From assembly GCF_029836165.1 (NCBI RefSeq), contig NZ_JAOEBG010000017.1, positions 59,116 to 123,115 on the forward strand: a stretch of 64,000 nt of DNA, given 5' to 3'. Made by a program: the position numbers and the translations under genes. Numbering within the stretch: position 1 is the stretch's first letter; each line of letters opens with the position of its first letter. The notes beneath the pieces are model-generated. The model had not been told where the DNA came from. It saw only the letters and a program-made list of their open reading frames with translations, and did not search any database. The DNA is from Pseudomonas sp. GD04091. GTDB lineage: Bacteria > Pseudomonadota > Gammaproteobacteria > Pseudomonadales > Pseudomonadaceae. Positions 17,109 through 25,701 of the stretch are shown one piece after another.

Positions 17109-17723
17109 ATGAAGACCCGTGACCGCATCCTTGAGTGCGCCCTGCAGCTGTTCAACCGCCAGGGCGAGCCGAACGTCTCGACCCTGGAGATCGCCAACGA
17201 ACTGGGGATCAGCCCAGGCAACCTGTATTACCACTTCCACGGCAAGGAGCCGCTGGTCATTGGCCTGTTCGAGCGGTTCGAAGAAGAACTGATGCCGCTG
17301 CTCGATCCGCCGCTGGACGTGCGCCTGGACGCCGAGGACTACTGGCTGTTCCTGCACCTGATCGTCGAGCGCATGGCCCAGTACCGCTTCCTGTTCCAGG
17401 ACCTGTCCAACCTCACCGGGCGTCTGCCCAAGCTGGCGCGGGGCATGCGCAGCCTGATCAACGCGCTCAAGCGCACCCTCGCCGCGCTGCTGGCCAGCCT
17501 CAAGGGCCAGGGGCAGGTGACCAGCGAGACCCAGGCGCTGGGACAACTGGTGGAACAGATCACGCTGACGCTGATGTGTTCGCTGGACTACCAGCGAGTG
17601 CTGGGGCGCGAAGGCGACGTGGGAGTGGTGGTGTATCAGGTGATGATGCTGGTGGCGCCGCACTTGCAGGCACCGGCGCGCAAGGCGGCGGAACAGCTGG
17701 CGATGAGGTATCTGGAAGGCTGA
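17109..17723 (+). CDS. phaD: TetR-family regulator PhaD
   Basis: A 204-residue regulator. The N-terminal TetR DNA-binding domain is seen in TRDRILECALQLFNRQGEPN and NELGISPGNLYYHFHGKE (helix-turn-helix, about residues 25-45); the rest is an all-helical ligand-sensing domain. PhaD is the activator of the pha genes in P. putida, acting most strongly on the phaI promoter, and is thought to sense a fatty-acid catabolite. It is the last gene of the phaC1ZC2D operon and converges on phaF across a REP hairpin. Confidence 0.95.
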   Translation: MKTRDRILECALQLFNRQGEPNVSTLEIANELGISPGNLYYHFHGKEPLVIGLFERFEEELMPLLDPPLDVRLDAEDYWLFLHLIVERMAQYRFLFQDLSNLTGRLPKLARGMRSLINALKRTLAALLASLKGQGQVTSETQALGQLVEQITLTLMCSLDYQRVLGREGDVGVVVYQVMMLVAPHLQAPARKAAEQLAMRYLEG

Positions 17724-17727
17724 AGCA

Positions 17728-17793
17728 ATCACGGGGCAAGCCCGCCCCCACGAGGTCTGTGCAGACTTCGTGGGAGCGGGCTTGCCCCGCGAT
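17728..17793. repeat. REP palindrome, short family, between phaD and phaF
   Basis: Near-perfect inverted repeat (ATCACGGGGCAAGCCCGCCC against GGGAGCGGGCTTGCCCCGCGAT) sitting exactly in the convergent gap of phaD and phaF. A bidirectional terminator role is likely. Confidence 0.9.
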
Positions 17794-17808
17794 CAGAGCG
17801 ACGCGGTA

Positions 17809-18555
17809 TCAGGCCTGGGTGGCCGGATTGAGCGGTGCCGACGGGGTGCTGCTGGCCGGGGCTGCGCTCGGTGCCGGCGCTGCGCTGGCTGCTGGTGCTG
17901 CCGGCTTGGCCGCCGCCGGTTTGGCCGGGGCTTTCTTCACAGCAGGTTTTTTCGCCGCAGCAGGCTTGGCGGCGGGTTTGGCCGCCACAGGTTTCGCGGC
18001 AGGCCTGGCTGCCGGTTTGGCCGCCGCGGTTTTCGCCGCAGGCTTGGCCGCAGGTTTTGCCGCCGCGGTCTTGGCTACCGGCTTCGCTGCCGCCTTGGCC
18101 AGGGGCTTGGCCGCCGTCTTGCTCGCGCTGGCCTTGGAGATCGGCGTGACCGAAGCGCCGGTCAGTTTCTCGATCTGCTTGGTCAGCGAGTCGACCTGCT
18201 GGTGCAGGGCCTTGATCTCATTGCGGCTGGGCACACCCAGGCGCGAGATGGCGCTGTTCAGGCGCTTGTCGAAGGCTTCCTCGAGCTCGCTCCACTTGCC
18301 CAATGCGCGTTCCTTGACGTCCGACACTCGCGAGGTGGTCGCCGACTTGGCGCTGTCGGTGGCCGAGTCGACGCTCTTCTTCGCCTGCTTCTCGGCCTTT
18401 TCACCATCCTTCACCAGCGAATCGAACAGCTTCGGACCATCCTGGTCGATCTTGGAGTAGATACCCAGGCCCGCCAGCCAGATCTTGCGGGAATACTTCT
18501 CGACCCCGCCGATCCAGGAGCTGCTTTCTTTCTCGGTGTTCTTCTTGCCAGCCAT
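17809..18555 (-). CDS. phaF: Phasin PhaF with histone-like tail
   Basis: A 248-residue granule-associated protein. Residues 1 to about 140 form the phasin domain (SSWIGGVEKYSRKIWLAGLG; coiled coil around IKALHQQVDSLTKQIEKLTG). The rest is an Ala/Lys/Pro-rich tail of AAKPAA-type repeats, like histone H1, that binds DNA without sequence preference. PhaF coats PHA granules and tethers them to the nucleoid so they segregate at division. The ATG at 18553-18555 (MAGKKNTEKES) has AAGGAGAG just upstream. It follows phaI by 10 bases. Confidence 0.96.
   Translation of the reverse strand: MAGKKNTEKESSSWIGGVEKYSRKIWLAGLGIYSKIDQDGPKLFDSLVKDGEKAEKQAKKSVDSATDSAKSATTSRVSDVKERALGKWSELEEAFDKRLNSAISRLGVPSRNEIKALHQQVDSLTKQIEKLTGASVTPISKASASKTAAKPLAKAAAKPVAKTAAAKPAAKPAAKTAAAKPAARPAAKPVAAKPAAKPAAAKKPAVKKAPAKPAAAKPAAPAASAAPAPSAAPASSTPSAPLNPATQA
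17890..18130 (-). repeat. AAKP-type tandem repeats in phaF
   Basis: Imperfect in-frame repeats encoding AAKPAAKPA, AAAKPAAR and related units, visible in DNA as recurring gccgcaggcttggccgc-like blocks. The basic tail is the DNA-binding part of PhaF and is prone to length change. Confidence 0.85.
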
Positions 18556-18565
18556 CCTGCTCTCC

Positions 18566-18985
18566 TTATGGTTTGTGCGCGACGCGCTCGAGCAGCTCGT
18601 GCAGCTGTTCAAGCTTGATGGACAACGCCTCAACGTCATGTTTAGACGGAATGCCGAGGCGATTCAAGGCGCGACCGACGCGTGCATCGAAGGCTTGCTC
18701 GATTTTGTCCAGCTGGACCTCGACCTTGCCACGCACGCGGGTCACTTCGCGGCTGGCATCGTCGATCTGGCTGTTGGCGGCGTCGAGCTCCTTGTCGAGA
18801 CGTTTCTTGCCACGTTTCTCGACGCCTTCGCCGGCCTTGACCAGCTCCTTCAGGTACTCCGAACCTTCCTGGCCGACACGGGCGTAGGCACCCAGCCCCG
18901 CCAGCCAGATCTTGCGCGCGTAACCGCGCACCTCACCCAGGGAGCCCTGGGTCTCGTCCTTTTTCTTCACGTTTACTTTGGCCAT
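18566..18985 (-). CDS. phaI: Phasin PhaI
   Basis: A 139-residue phasin without the histone-like tail. It begins MAKVNVKKKDETQGSLGEVR, and its core RKIWLAGLGAYARVGQEGSE is closely related to the phasin part of PhaF. A C-terminal leucine zipper-like segment (VEALSIKLEQLHELLERV) would mediate oligomerisation. PhaI is the major granule coat protein. phaI is first in the phaI-phaF operon; its promoter, the main PhaD target in P. putida, must lie in the approximately 145 bases before the divergent giant gene. Confidence 0.96.
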   Translation of the reverse strand: MAKVNVKKKDETQGSLGEVRGYARKIWLAGLGAYARVGQEGSEYLKELVKAGEGVEKRGKKRLDKELDAANSQIDDASREVTRVRGKVEVQLDKIEQAFDARVGRALNRLGIPSKHDVEALSIKLEQLHELLERVAHKP

Positions 18986-19132
18986 GTTCTGTACCTCATG
19001 CTCATGAGTGGAGGGAGGAACCGCCCATGGAGGTTGGGCTTGGCTACACGTTAGAGGCAGAAATTAGAATTCTCACCCTAAGGTCGCGGCATTGCGCTAT
19101 CTACCGCCACCAGAGCATTCGGCTGCCTCAGC

Positions 19133-22100
19133 ATGCTGGCCCCCACGATTGACTGGAGCGCCAGCGCCATGCCCGCCACATCCGCTGTACATCCCCTATC
19201 GTTCAGAAGCCTTGTCAGCACCCGCTTTCGCAACCGGCCCACGCTGCGCCAGGTTCTGGCCAAGGCAGCGTTCGAGACCTTGGCCGACCACTATCCCTGG
19301 ATCCGGGTGAATCACCCTCAACTGCACTCCCTGGAAGCATTCACCGTCATCCATGCGCCGGATCCGCAAGGAAACGCCCAGCACACGGCGCTGCTGGACG
19401 ACCTGCTCGAACGGTTCCTGACCGACCGCAACATGGCACTGGCGGCCTCGGACCATCTGAGCGTCGCCCCGCCGCAGGTCTTCCGGCCTCAGCCGCGCAG
19501 CACCAAGCGCCAGGAAGTCAACCTCGACATGCCAACCGTGAACACGATCTTCGACAGGTTGCTGGACACCCTGACGGGCACCTTCCAGCAAGCGCAGATC
19601 AGTTTCTGGAATGGCAGCGAGGGCGACTCGGACGTGCCGCGCCTGCGCTGGATGGAGCAAGTCCTCAAGGCCGCCCTGCTCAGCGCCATCGAACGTCAAG
19701 GCCTGGACGAAACCGGCAAGGACGCCTTGTACGCGCTGGTCAACGGTACCGACGACACCCTCGTCATCCATGGCATGCAGGTCACGCTTGGTCAGCAGGA
19801 CACCCTTGACGACCTGATGCTGCCCGACCTGCTGATCACCGGACAACGCGGCGCACCTGTGCTCTGGAGCAAGCCGTCCGGCACCGTGCGCAGCTACCCC
19901 GACTTGCCGGCATTCGCCAACGCCCTGCGCGACGAGCTGGCGGACCGTTACGATTTCGATGCGATGACCTGGGCCTGCAAACCGCTGGACGGGGATGCAT
20001 TCAGCTATCAGGCCAACCAGTTGCTCAACCTCATGCTCGATGACATCGGCCGCTTGCAGCTGCGGGCGATCGACAAGGTCAGCGATCTCCAGGCCCTGTT
20101 CGGCATACTGAGCGATCCAGGGCTGGCGTTCCCCGGCCATGCCGGGATCGTGCGCCAACCACTGGACATTCCGTTGCCGAGCTGGCTGGCCACAGCCTCG
20201 ACGCAAGACCGCTTTCAGTACCACACGGCATTGCTGGAGCTATCCGCCAGCCAGGCACTGTCCCGCGGCGCGACATCGCTGGACGGCATCGAGGACCTTC
20301 GCCAGTACGCCGCCCGACGCCTACGCGAGCAGATGCAGGCGGACCACCCGGACAAGCTCCAGCATGATCCTGGGCAGCTGATCATCACGGTTGCCCAGCG
20401 GGTGCAGACTTCCTCCCTGGGGCCTGTGCGGCTCGACTATCTGAAAACACTGACGCTGACCGACCTTGCCATTTCCCGCCTGCAATCCACCGAGCAGGAA
20501 GTGGCCACCACGGTGGCGGACGTCAGCAAGCCGATCGACGCCCGCTGGATGAATCTTGACTATGTGGCGGCCCTGATCGACCGGGTGGATGTCGGCGGCC
20601 AGTACCCCCTTTACGTCGACCGGCAATTGCACGACTCGGCTCGGCAGGCCGCCCGCCTCGTGCGGTTTACCACCGAGTGGCACAACAGCCTGTTGCTCAG
20701 CGCCCTGCGCGCCAAGATCGAAGGCCAACTCGACGAACGTGCCTGGCAGGTGCTCGCCGACTTCTGCCGCGGTAGAGAGGACGATTCGCCCCGCGTGAGC
20801 ATGGCCCCCCTGGCGTTTCGCTGCGCCCCAGGCGCGTCGACGGCCAACCAGGCACACTGCATGTTCGTGATCCGGGTGCATGCCCCACGCACCTGGATTC
20901 TGTACCGTCCCCTGATCGGCAACGGCGCGGTGAAGGCATTCGCCAGCCAGGACCAACTGATGGCCAGCATCCGCGCCAAGGGCGAGGTGCAGGACAGCGT
21001 CCTCGCCTGGTTGGACGACGATGCCCGCCCCATCTACGAAAACGATGGCTTCACCCGCCCGCACCTGCACCGTCACCTGTCGGAGTTGGCGCATCTGGTG
21101 GGGGCGGGATCGGCACTGAGCGACTCGTTGCTGCGGCAGTTGCAAGACCCCGTCACGATCGACTTCAGCGCCTGGACGGGCGATCTGGACGATCAGGTGC
21201 TGAAGGCCAAGGCCAAGGCCATGGTGCTGCTGGCTTCGCGGCAGAGCGTGTCCAACGCCCAGCAGCGCTGGGCGCTGATCATGCAGTGCGCATGGCTGGC
21301 CTTCAACACACTGACGCCATTGCTGCCAGGGCCGGTAGGCACAGTGGCCTGGCTGATCGCGACCCTGACCACCCTGCAGGACGACCTGTCCAGCCTGACC
21401 GAAGGCACTACCGCACAGAGAGCACTGGCCGGTAGCGACCTGCTGATCAACCTCGCCATGCTGCTGGTCCACGGCAGCGCCCCCAGCACCACTGGCATAC
21501 GCCTGGGCGACGACCTCCGTCCGCGCTTCCACGGCCCGGCGCCCCGCGAGACCGGTGCCCCGGGAGCCGCCGTGAAGCCCGAGACCAGAGCCTGGAAAAA
21601 CACCGTCGATGCGCGACGAAGCGAGGCGATCGCGATCACCCGCTGGCATGGCAACCAGCGCCTGGGCAACCTGCCCCCCGAACAGCTCGAGGCGCTGAAC
21701 CCGCTGCGCGCGCGAATCAGCCTGGTCGATCATGTCGCCGTGGCAGCAGGTCGCTTGCGCGGCCTCTACAAGGTCGGCGAGCACTGCTACGTGAAGCTGC
21801 AGGGCCATCCCTACGAGATCGAGGAGACCTGGGGCGGCATTCGCATCATCGGCCCCGAGGAAAGCCGGGGCCAATGGGCCGACCAGTGGGGTGGCAATTG
21901 GGACGGCTACTACATTCCCGGCCGCGAACGGAAACGAGGCCCCTGGATCACTCGCTGGAACGGCGAATGGATGCTCGACCTGAACCTCGCCGGCGGCATG
22001 CCGAGAACCCTCGAAGCCACGCGTGAGGACAACAGGAAAGCATTCGACGCGCTGAGGAAGGAAACGCGCGATATCGATGAGCAGTTGAAGAAGAACGAAA

Positions 22101-23905
22101 CCCTGGCCCGTCGATACCTGGAGCAGACCAAGGACTACGACGCCATGGCAAAGGCCTTCAACCAGGCATTGGCACGTCACCCCGGCGCCGGCCCCGACAA
22201 TCTGCCGGACGACCTGCGTGGCCAGCTGCAGGCACTGCGCGACCTGCGCAGCAGGAGCCGGACCGGGTTGTACATGCTGTCCCTGACCTACGAGAAGCTG
22301 TCCAGCCTGCTGACGTCGCAAGTGAGGCTGTATGCGCAACTGAGTGAGCCGCGCTTCACCCGCTTCGATCGGAAGAACGTCTCCACCTATGCCCATGGCG
22401 TGTGGTGGGAGCAACTGATAGAGACTGATCTGCACCTGTTCCACAATCTGCTCGACCTGACCGACTACCAGGTGCTCAAGGAGCAATCGACACGGCTCGC
22501 GTCGCTGCCCGTCGGCCAGGAGCAGGCCACCCTGTTCAGGGAATATCGTTCGAATCTGGAGGCCGCGCTGGCCACCCACAAACGCATGCTGACAACCAGC
22601 CGCCGCCTGGATGAGAGCCTGAGCACCGTGCTCAACGACGCGAAGATCCAGTTCAAGAACAAAAAGGCCCGACTGGACGAAATCATCGCCCAGCGTCAGT
22701 ACTCCATTGTCATCGTCCACGCCCAGGTCATCAGCGATATCAGCCAGCTGGTGATCGCGCGGGACCTGCTGACCCAGGACAACCACGATCAATTGCTGCA
22801 CCTGTTGGCCGACTTGCGCAACAGAGACTTCCACGAAGCCTTGCTGAGCCATGACAGCCTGATCGAAGCCGATCTGCCGCTTGACCAACAGGCCGAGATC
22901 CTGGCCACGGCGTTACGCGAGTACGAGATATCGATTGGCAAAGCCAGCTATCTGCTGTCCCTCGCAGACACGGAGCCCGCGCTGGACAGGGCCTGGGTGA
23001 ACGACTACATCGGGGCGCTGAGCGACTTGAAGTCACTGGCCGAGAGCGAACTGAGCAACTGCCTGCGCGACAGCGACCAAGGGGTTGCGCCGCCGGCCAG
23101 GCCGATGACGCACCGGGCACGCCCCGCCAAGCCCCGGCTGATTCGCACGAACCGTGGCCGGGCGGTCCTTGCCGACGAGGAGCCGGGCAGCCGCCGTGCC
23201 GTGCAGAACGATCCGCTGACCCATGCCGCATTCCACTACGAACAGCGTGGCGACCATTGGCAAGACGTCGCCGGGGCGGCTGTCACGGCCACCCGCAGCA
23301 ACGCCGACCTGCGGCGCACCGGCCGGCGCCTGCTGGCCCAGAAGGATGAGCGGATCGCGCTGGCGAAACGCTATGCGAATGAGCCCAACAGCCTGGCAGA
23401 CCTGATGGACTGGCAGATCGAGGACATGAGTGGCATCTCGCAGAAGCTGAACACCGGTACTGCGGCCGACAAGACGCTGGCAAGCCAACTGGATACCGCC
23501 GTGCAGGAGATGCAAGAGGAGAAGCGCCGCATGCTCACCGATGCCTATTTCAATACCCGACACCCCGACAGCACGGCCCTGGGTTTCCTGGTGCGCGAAA
23601 ACCAGGTCGAGGTGATGGCCATCACCGTGCGCAAACGCCTCAAGGCCAATGATTACCTGGACGTCTACAGCATCACCCGCAAGGCCCCCAGGCAGAAGCT
23701 CTGGGAGGCTCATTTCCACTACAGCAGCGCCCAGGCGGCCCCACGCGCGTTCGCCAAGGGGCACCTGAAGTTCTGGGAACCGCGTGCGATGAGCCGGGCC
23801 GAGCAGTTGGAACGCTCGACCACTGCCAGGGAGCGGATCAGCATCTACCGCGGCGACCTGCGCCTCGCGCAGATCGAGGGGCTGATCCCGTTCCCGGCGT
23901 CCTGA
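19133..23905 (+). CDS. Giant DUF6543-like (dermonecrotic-toxin-type) protein
   Basis: A 1,590-residue protein with no signal peptide. The central part contains the DVGGQY motif (from residue 486) and, later, a hydrophobic hairpin at about 712-752 with the turn LLPGPVGTVAWL. Both features recur in the giant protein at 43549-49077. This arrangement resembles the Pseudomonas family annotated as DUF6543 or dermonecrotic toxin domain proteins. A Trp-rich segment lies at about 913-952 (QWADQWGGNWDGYY, WITRWNGEWMLDL), then a coiled coil at about 962-1013 and a long helical region. A separate C-terminal domain begins near LGFLVRENQVEVMAITVRK. No LRR, NEL or ADP-ribosylation motif was recognised. The ATG at 19133 has no obvious ribosome-binding site; an in-frame ATG at 19169 has GGAG ten bases upstream and would give 1,578 residues. 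It is divergent from phaI and converges on a small PHA-system gene. Biochemical function is unknown. Confidence 0.8.
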   Translation: MLAPTIDWSASAMPATSAVHPLSFRSLVSTRFRNRPTLRQVLAKAAFETLADHYPWIRVNHPQLHSLEAFTVIHAPDPQGNAQHTALLDDLLERFLTDRNMALAASDHLSVAPPQVFRPQPRSTKRQEVNLDMPTVNTIFDRLLDTLTGTFQQAQISFWNGSEGDSDVPRLRWMEQVLKAALLSAIERQGLDETGKDALYALVNGTDDTLVIHGMQVTLGQQDTLDDLMLPDLLITGQRGAPVLWSKPSGTVRSYPDLPAFANALRDELADRYDFDAMTWACKPLDGDAFSYQANQLLNLMLDDIGRLQLRAIDKVSDLQALFGILSDPGLAFPGHAGIVRQPLDIPLPSWLATASTQDRFQYHTALLELSASQALSRGATSLDGIEDLRQYAARRLREQMQADHPDKLQHDPGQLIITVAQRVQTSSLGPVRLDYLKTLTLTDLAISRLQSTEQEVATTVADVSKPIDARWMNLDYVAALIDRVDVGGQYPLYVDRQLHDSARQAARLVRFTTEWHNSLLLSALRAKIEGQLDERAWQVLADFCRGREDDSPRVSMAPLAFRCAPGASTANQAHCMFVIRVHAPRTWILYRPLIGNGAVKAFASQDQLMASIRAKGEVQDSVLAWLDDDARPIYENDGFTRPHLHRHLSELAHLVGAGSALSDSLLRQLQDPVTIDFSAWTGDLDDQVLKAKAKAMVLLASRQSVSNAQQRWALIMQCAWLAFNTLTPLLPGPVGTVAWLIATLTTLQDDLSSLTEGTTAQRALAGSDLLINLAMLLVHGSAPSTTGIRLGDDLRPRFHGPAPRETGAPGAAVKPETRAWKNTVDARRSEAIAITRWHGNQRLGNLPPEQLEALNPLRARISLVDHVAVAAGRLRGLYKVGEHCYVKLQGHPYEIEETWGGIRIIGPEESRGQWADQWGGNWDGYYIPGRERKRGPWITRWNGEWMLDLNLAGGMPRTLEATREDNRKAFDALRKETRDIDEQLKKNETLARRYLEQTKDYDAMAKAFNQALARHPGAGPDNLPDDLRGQLQALRDLRSRSRTGLYMLSLTYEKLSSLLTSQVRLYAQLSEPRFTRFDRKNVSTYAHGVWWEQLIETDLHLFHNLLDLTDYQVLKEQSTRLASLPVGQEQATLFREYRSNLEAALATHKRMLTTSRRLDESLSTVLNDAKIQFKNKKARLDEIIAQRQYSIVIVHAQVISDISQLVIARDLLTQDNHDQLLHLLADLRNRDFHEALLSHDSLIEADLPLDQQAEILATALREYEISIGKASYLLSLADTEPALDRAWVNDYIGALSDLKSLAESELSNCLRDSDQGVAPPARPMTHRARPAKPRLIRTNRGRAVLADEEPGSRRAVQNDPLTHAAFHYEQRGDHWQDVAGAAVTATRSNADLRRTGRRLLAQKDERIALAKRYANEPNSLADLMDWQIEDMSGISQKLNTGTAADKTLASQLDTAVQEMQEEKRRMLTDAYFNTRHPDSTALGFLVRENQVEVMAITVRKRLKANDYLDVYSITRKAPRQKLWEAHFHYSSAQAAPRAFAKGHLKFWEPRAMSRAEQLERSTTARERISIYRGDLRLAQIEGLIPFPAS

Positions 23906-23906
23906 C

Positions 23907-24182
23907 TCAGGCCAGCGCCTTGTCCAGCGCCCGCTCGATCTCGCCCTTGATGCTGGCGCTCATCATCGACAGCATCATGCCCAGCTTCAGCTCGACGCGA
24001 ATGATGTCCTCGCCGATGTGCACGCTGCCATTGGCGCCGCTGCGCGACACGTCGACGCGGTCGCCGTTCCAGCTGGCCTTGAGGTCGTATTCGCGAGTCA
24101 GCCTGTCCACCAGCACCTCGGCCTTGGCGCGGGCGGCCTCGCGGCCGAGGGTGTGTTTGCGTTCGACGCTGATCTGGGTCAT
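23907..24182 (-). CDS. Polyhydroxyalkanoic acid system family protein (PHA_gran_rgn)
   Basis: A 91-residue protein of the family described as putative polyhydroxyalkanoic-acid-system proteins, found near pha or ubi genes. Its strings MTQISVERKHTLGREAARAK and GEDIIRVELKLGMMLSMMSA are typical. It is not a phasin by sequence; the fold resembles small SRPBCC-like or beta-alpha proteins, but that is inference. It starts at 24180-24182; the upstream in-frame ATG at 24257 would add 25 unrelated residues. It is divergent from ubiE and its stop lies one base from that of the giant gene, with no terminator between the two stops. Confidence 0.82.
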   Translation of the reverse strand: MTQISVERKHTLGREAARAKAEVLVDRLTREYDLKASWNGDRVDVSRSGANGSVHIGEDIIRVELKLGMMLSMMSASIKGEIERALDKALA

Positions 24183-24307
24183 GCGGGTGATCCTGGATAT
24201 GAAGACAATGGCAGCATTATGCCCCCGCCCGCCCGACGGCACACCCCGCCAAGACAAATCCGCCCGTTGCCCCTAGAATGGCCGTAATTTTTTTCTGGTG
24301 AAGCGAT

Positions 24308-25078
24308 ATGACCGACCAGCGCAAAGGCGACCACGCCGAACCCACCACCCACTTCGGCTACCAGGACGTGCCGGAAAGCCAGAAGGCGAAGAAAGTCGCC
24401 GAGGTCTTCCACTCCGTGGCCGCCAAGTACGACCTGATGAACGACGTGCTCTCCGGCGGCATGCACCGCCTGTGGAAGCGCTTCACCATCGAGCTGTCCG
24501 GGGTGCGCAGCGGCAACCGGGTGCTGGACATCGCCGGCGGCACCGGTGACCTGGCCGCCAAGTTCTCCCGGCTGGTCGGCCCGACCGGCCAGGTGGTACT
24601 GGCCGACATCAACGACTCGATGCTCAAGGTCGGCCGCGACCGCCTGCTCGACCGCGGCGTGGCCGGCAATATCGAGTTCGTCCAGGCCGACGCCGAGAAG
24701 CTGCCATTCCCGGACAACCACTTCGACTGCGTGACCATCGCCTTCGGCCTGCGCAACGTGACCCACAAGGACGAAGCCATCCGCTCCATGCTGCGGGTGC
24801 TCAAGCCCGGTGGCCGCCTGTTGATCCTCGAGTTCTCCAAGCCGACCAGCAAGCTGATGTCCAAGGCCTACGACGCCTACTCGTTCGCCTTCATGCCGCT
24901 GGCCGGCAAGCTGATCACCAACGACGCCGACAGCTACCGCTATCTGGCCGAGTCGATCCGCATGCACCCCGACCAGGAAACCCTGAAGAGCATGATGGTC
25001 GAGGCCGGCTTCGACCGCGTCACCTACCACAACATGACCAGCGGCATCGTCGCCGTGCACCGGGGGATCAAACCCTGA
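24308..25078 (+). CDS. ubiE: Ubiquinone/menaquinone C-methyltransferase UbiE
   Basis: A 256-residue SAM-dependent methyltransferase that C-methylates the benzoquinol (or demethylmenaquinol) ring. The SAM-binding motif is VLDIAGGTGDLAAKF, with ubiE signatures at VFHSVAAKYDLMNDVLSGGM and RVLKPGGRLLILEFSKP. The C-terminus ends in VAVHRGIKP. TGA overlaps the ubiJ ATG by one base. First gene of ubiE-ubiJ-ubiB. Confidence 0.97.
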   Translation: MTDQRKGDHAEPTTHFGYQDVPESQKAKKVAEVFHSVAAKYDLMNDVLSGGMHRLWKRFTIELSGVRSGNRVLDIAGGTGDLAAKFSRLVGPTGQVVLADINDSMLKVGRDRLLDRGVAGNIEFVQADAEKLPFPDNHFDCVTIAFGLRNVTHKDEAIRSMLRVLKPGGRLLILEFSKPTSKLMSKAYDAYSFAFMPLAGKLITNDADSYRYLAESIRMHPDQETLKSMMVEAGFDRVTYHNMTSGIVAVHRGIKP

Positions 25079-25701
25079 TGCTCCTGGCCGGCCTGCTCGC
25101 CAGCGTCGAACACGGGCTCAACCGTGTCCTGCGCCTGGACAGCACCGCCCTGCCGCGCCTGGCGGCGCTGGAGGGCAGGGTGATCGAGATCGACTGCGTG
25201 CAGCCGGCCCTGAAGCTGTTCGCGCTGCCCGACGAACAAGGCCTGATGCTCGCCGCCCACTGGGAGGGCGAGGTCGACTGTACCCTGCGCGCACCCGCCG
25301 GGCGCCTCGCGCAGCTGGCCCTGGCCAGGGACAAGACCGCCGTGCTGCACAGCCCGCAGGTCGAGCTGCATGGCGACAGCGCCGTGCTGCTCGACCTGTT
25401 CGGCGTGCTGCAGGACCTGGAACTGGACTGGGAGTACGAGCTGCAGCGCTGGCTGGGCCCGGTGCCGACCGCGCTGATCGCCGGCCACGTGCGCCTGCGC
25501 GCGCGCTGGACCCGGCAAGGCCTGGCCCGCTTCAGCCAGAACCTCTCCGAATACCTGGCCGAGGAGTCCCGCACCCTGGTCGGCAAACGTGAAGCCGAAG
25601 CGGCGTTCAGCGAGCTCGATGCCCTGAAAGTCGATATCGAACGCCTTGAGGCGCGCCTGCGCCGCCTCGCCCACACTCTTGATACCAGCGATAACGCATG
25701 A
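25078..25701 (+). CDS. ubiJ: Ubiquinone biosynthesis accessory factor UbiJ
   Basis: A 207-residue SCP2-domain protein, the lipid-binding accessory factor of the soluble ubiquinone (Ubi) complex. The SCP2-like sheet is at about residues 15-115, and the C-terminal part is helical and coiled (EAAFSELDALKVDIERLEAR). The order ubiE-ubiJ-ubiB with overlapping starts and stops is the same as in enterobacteria, which supports the assignment of this otherwise weakly conserved protein. Confidence 0.9.
   Translation: MLLAGLLASVEHGLNRVLRLDSTALPRLAALEGRVIEIDCVQPALKLFALPDEQGLMLAAHWEGEVDCTLRAPAGRLAQLALARDKTAVLHSPQVELHGDSAVLLDLFGVLQDLELDWEYELQRWLGPVPTALIAGHVRLRARWTRQGLARFSQNLSEYLAEESRTLVGKREAEAAFSELDALKVDIERLEARLRRLAHTLDTSDNA

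Noticed and set aside
18986..19132. A defined PhaD operator in front of phaI
   Set aside because: The region holds a CTAACGTGTAG-type near-palindrome on the minus strand, but I cannot distinguish it from chance without binding data, so it is not listed as a site.
20321..22888. An 855-codon open frame antisense to the first giant gene
   Set aside because: Its protein is Gln/Val/Leu/His-rich with no motif, whereas the plus-strand frame is open throughout and shows family features.
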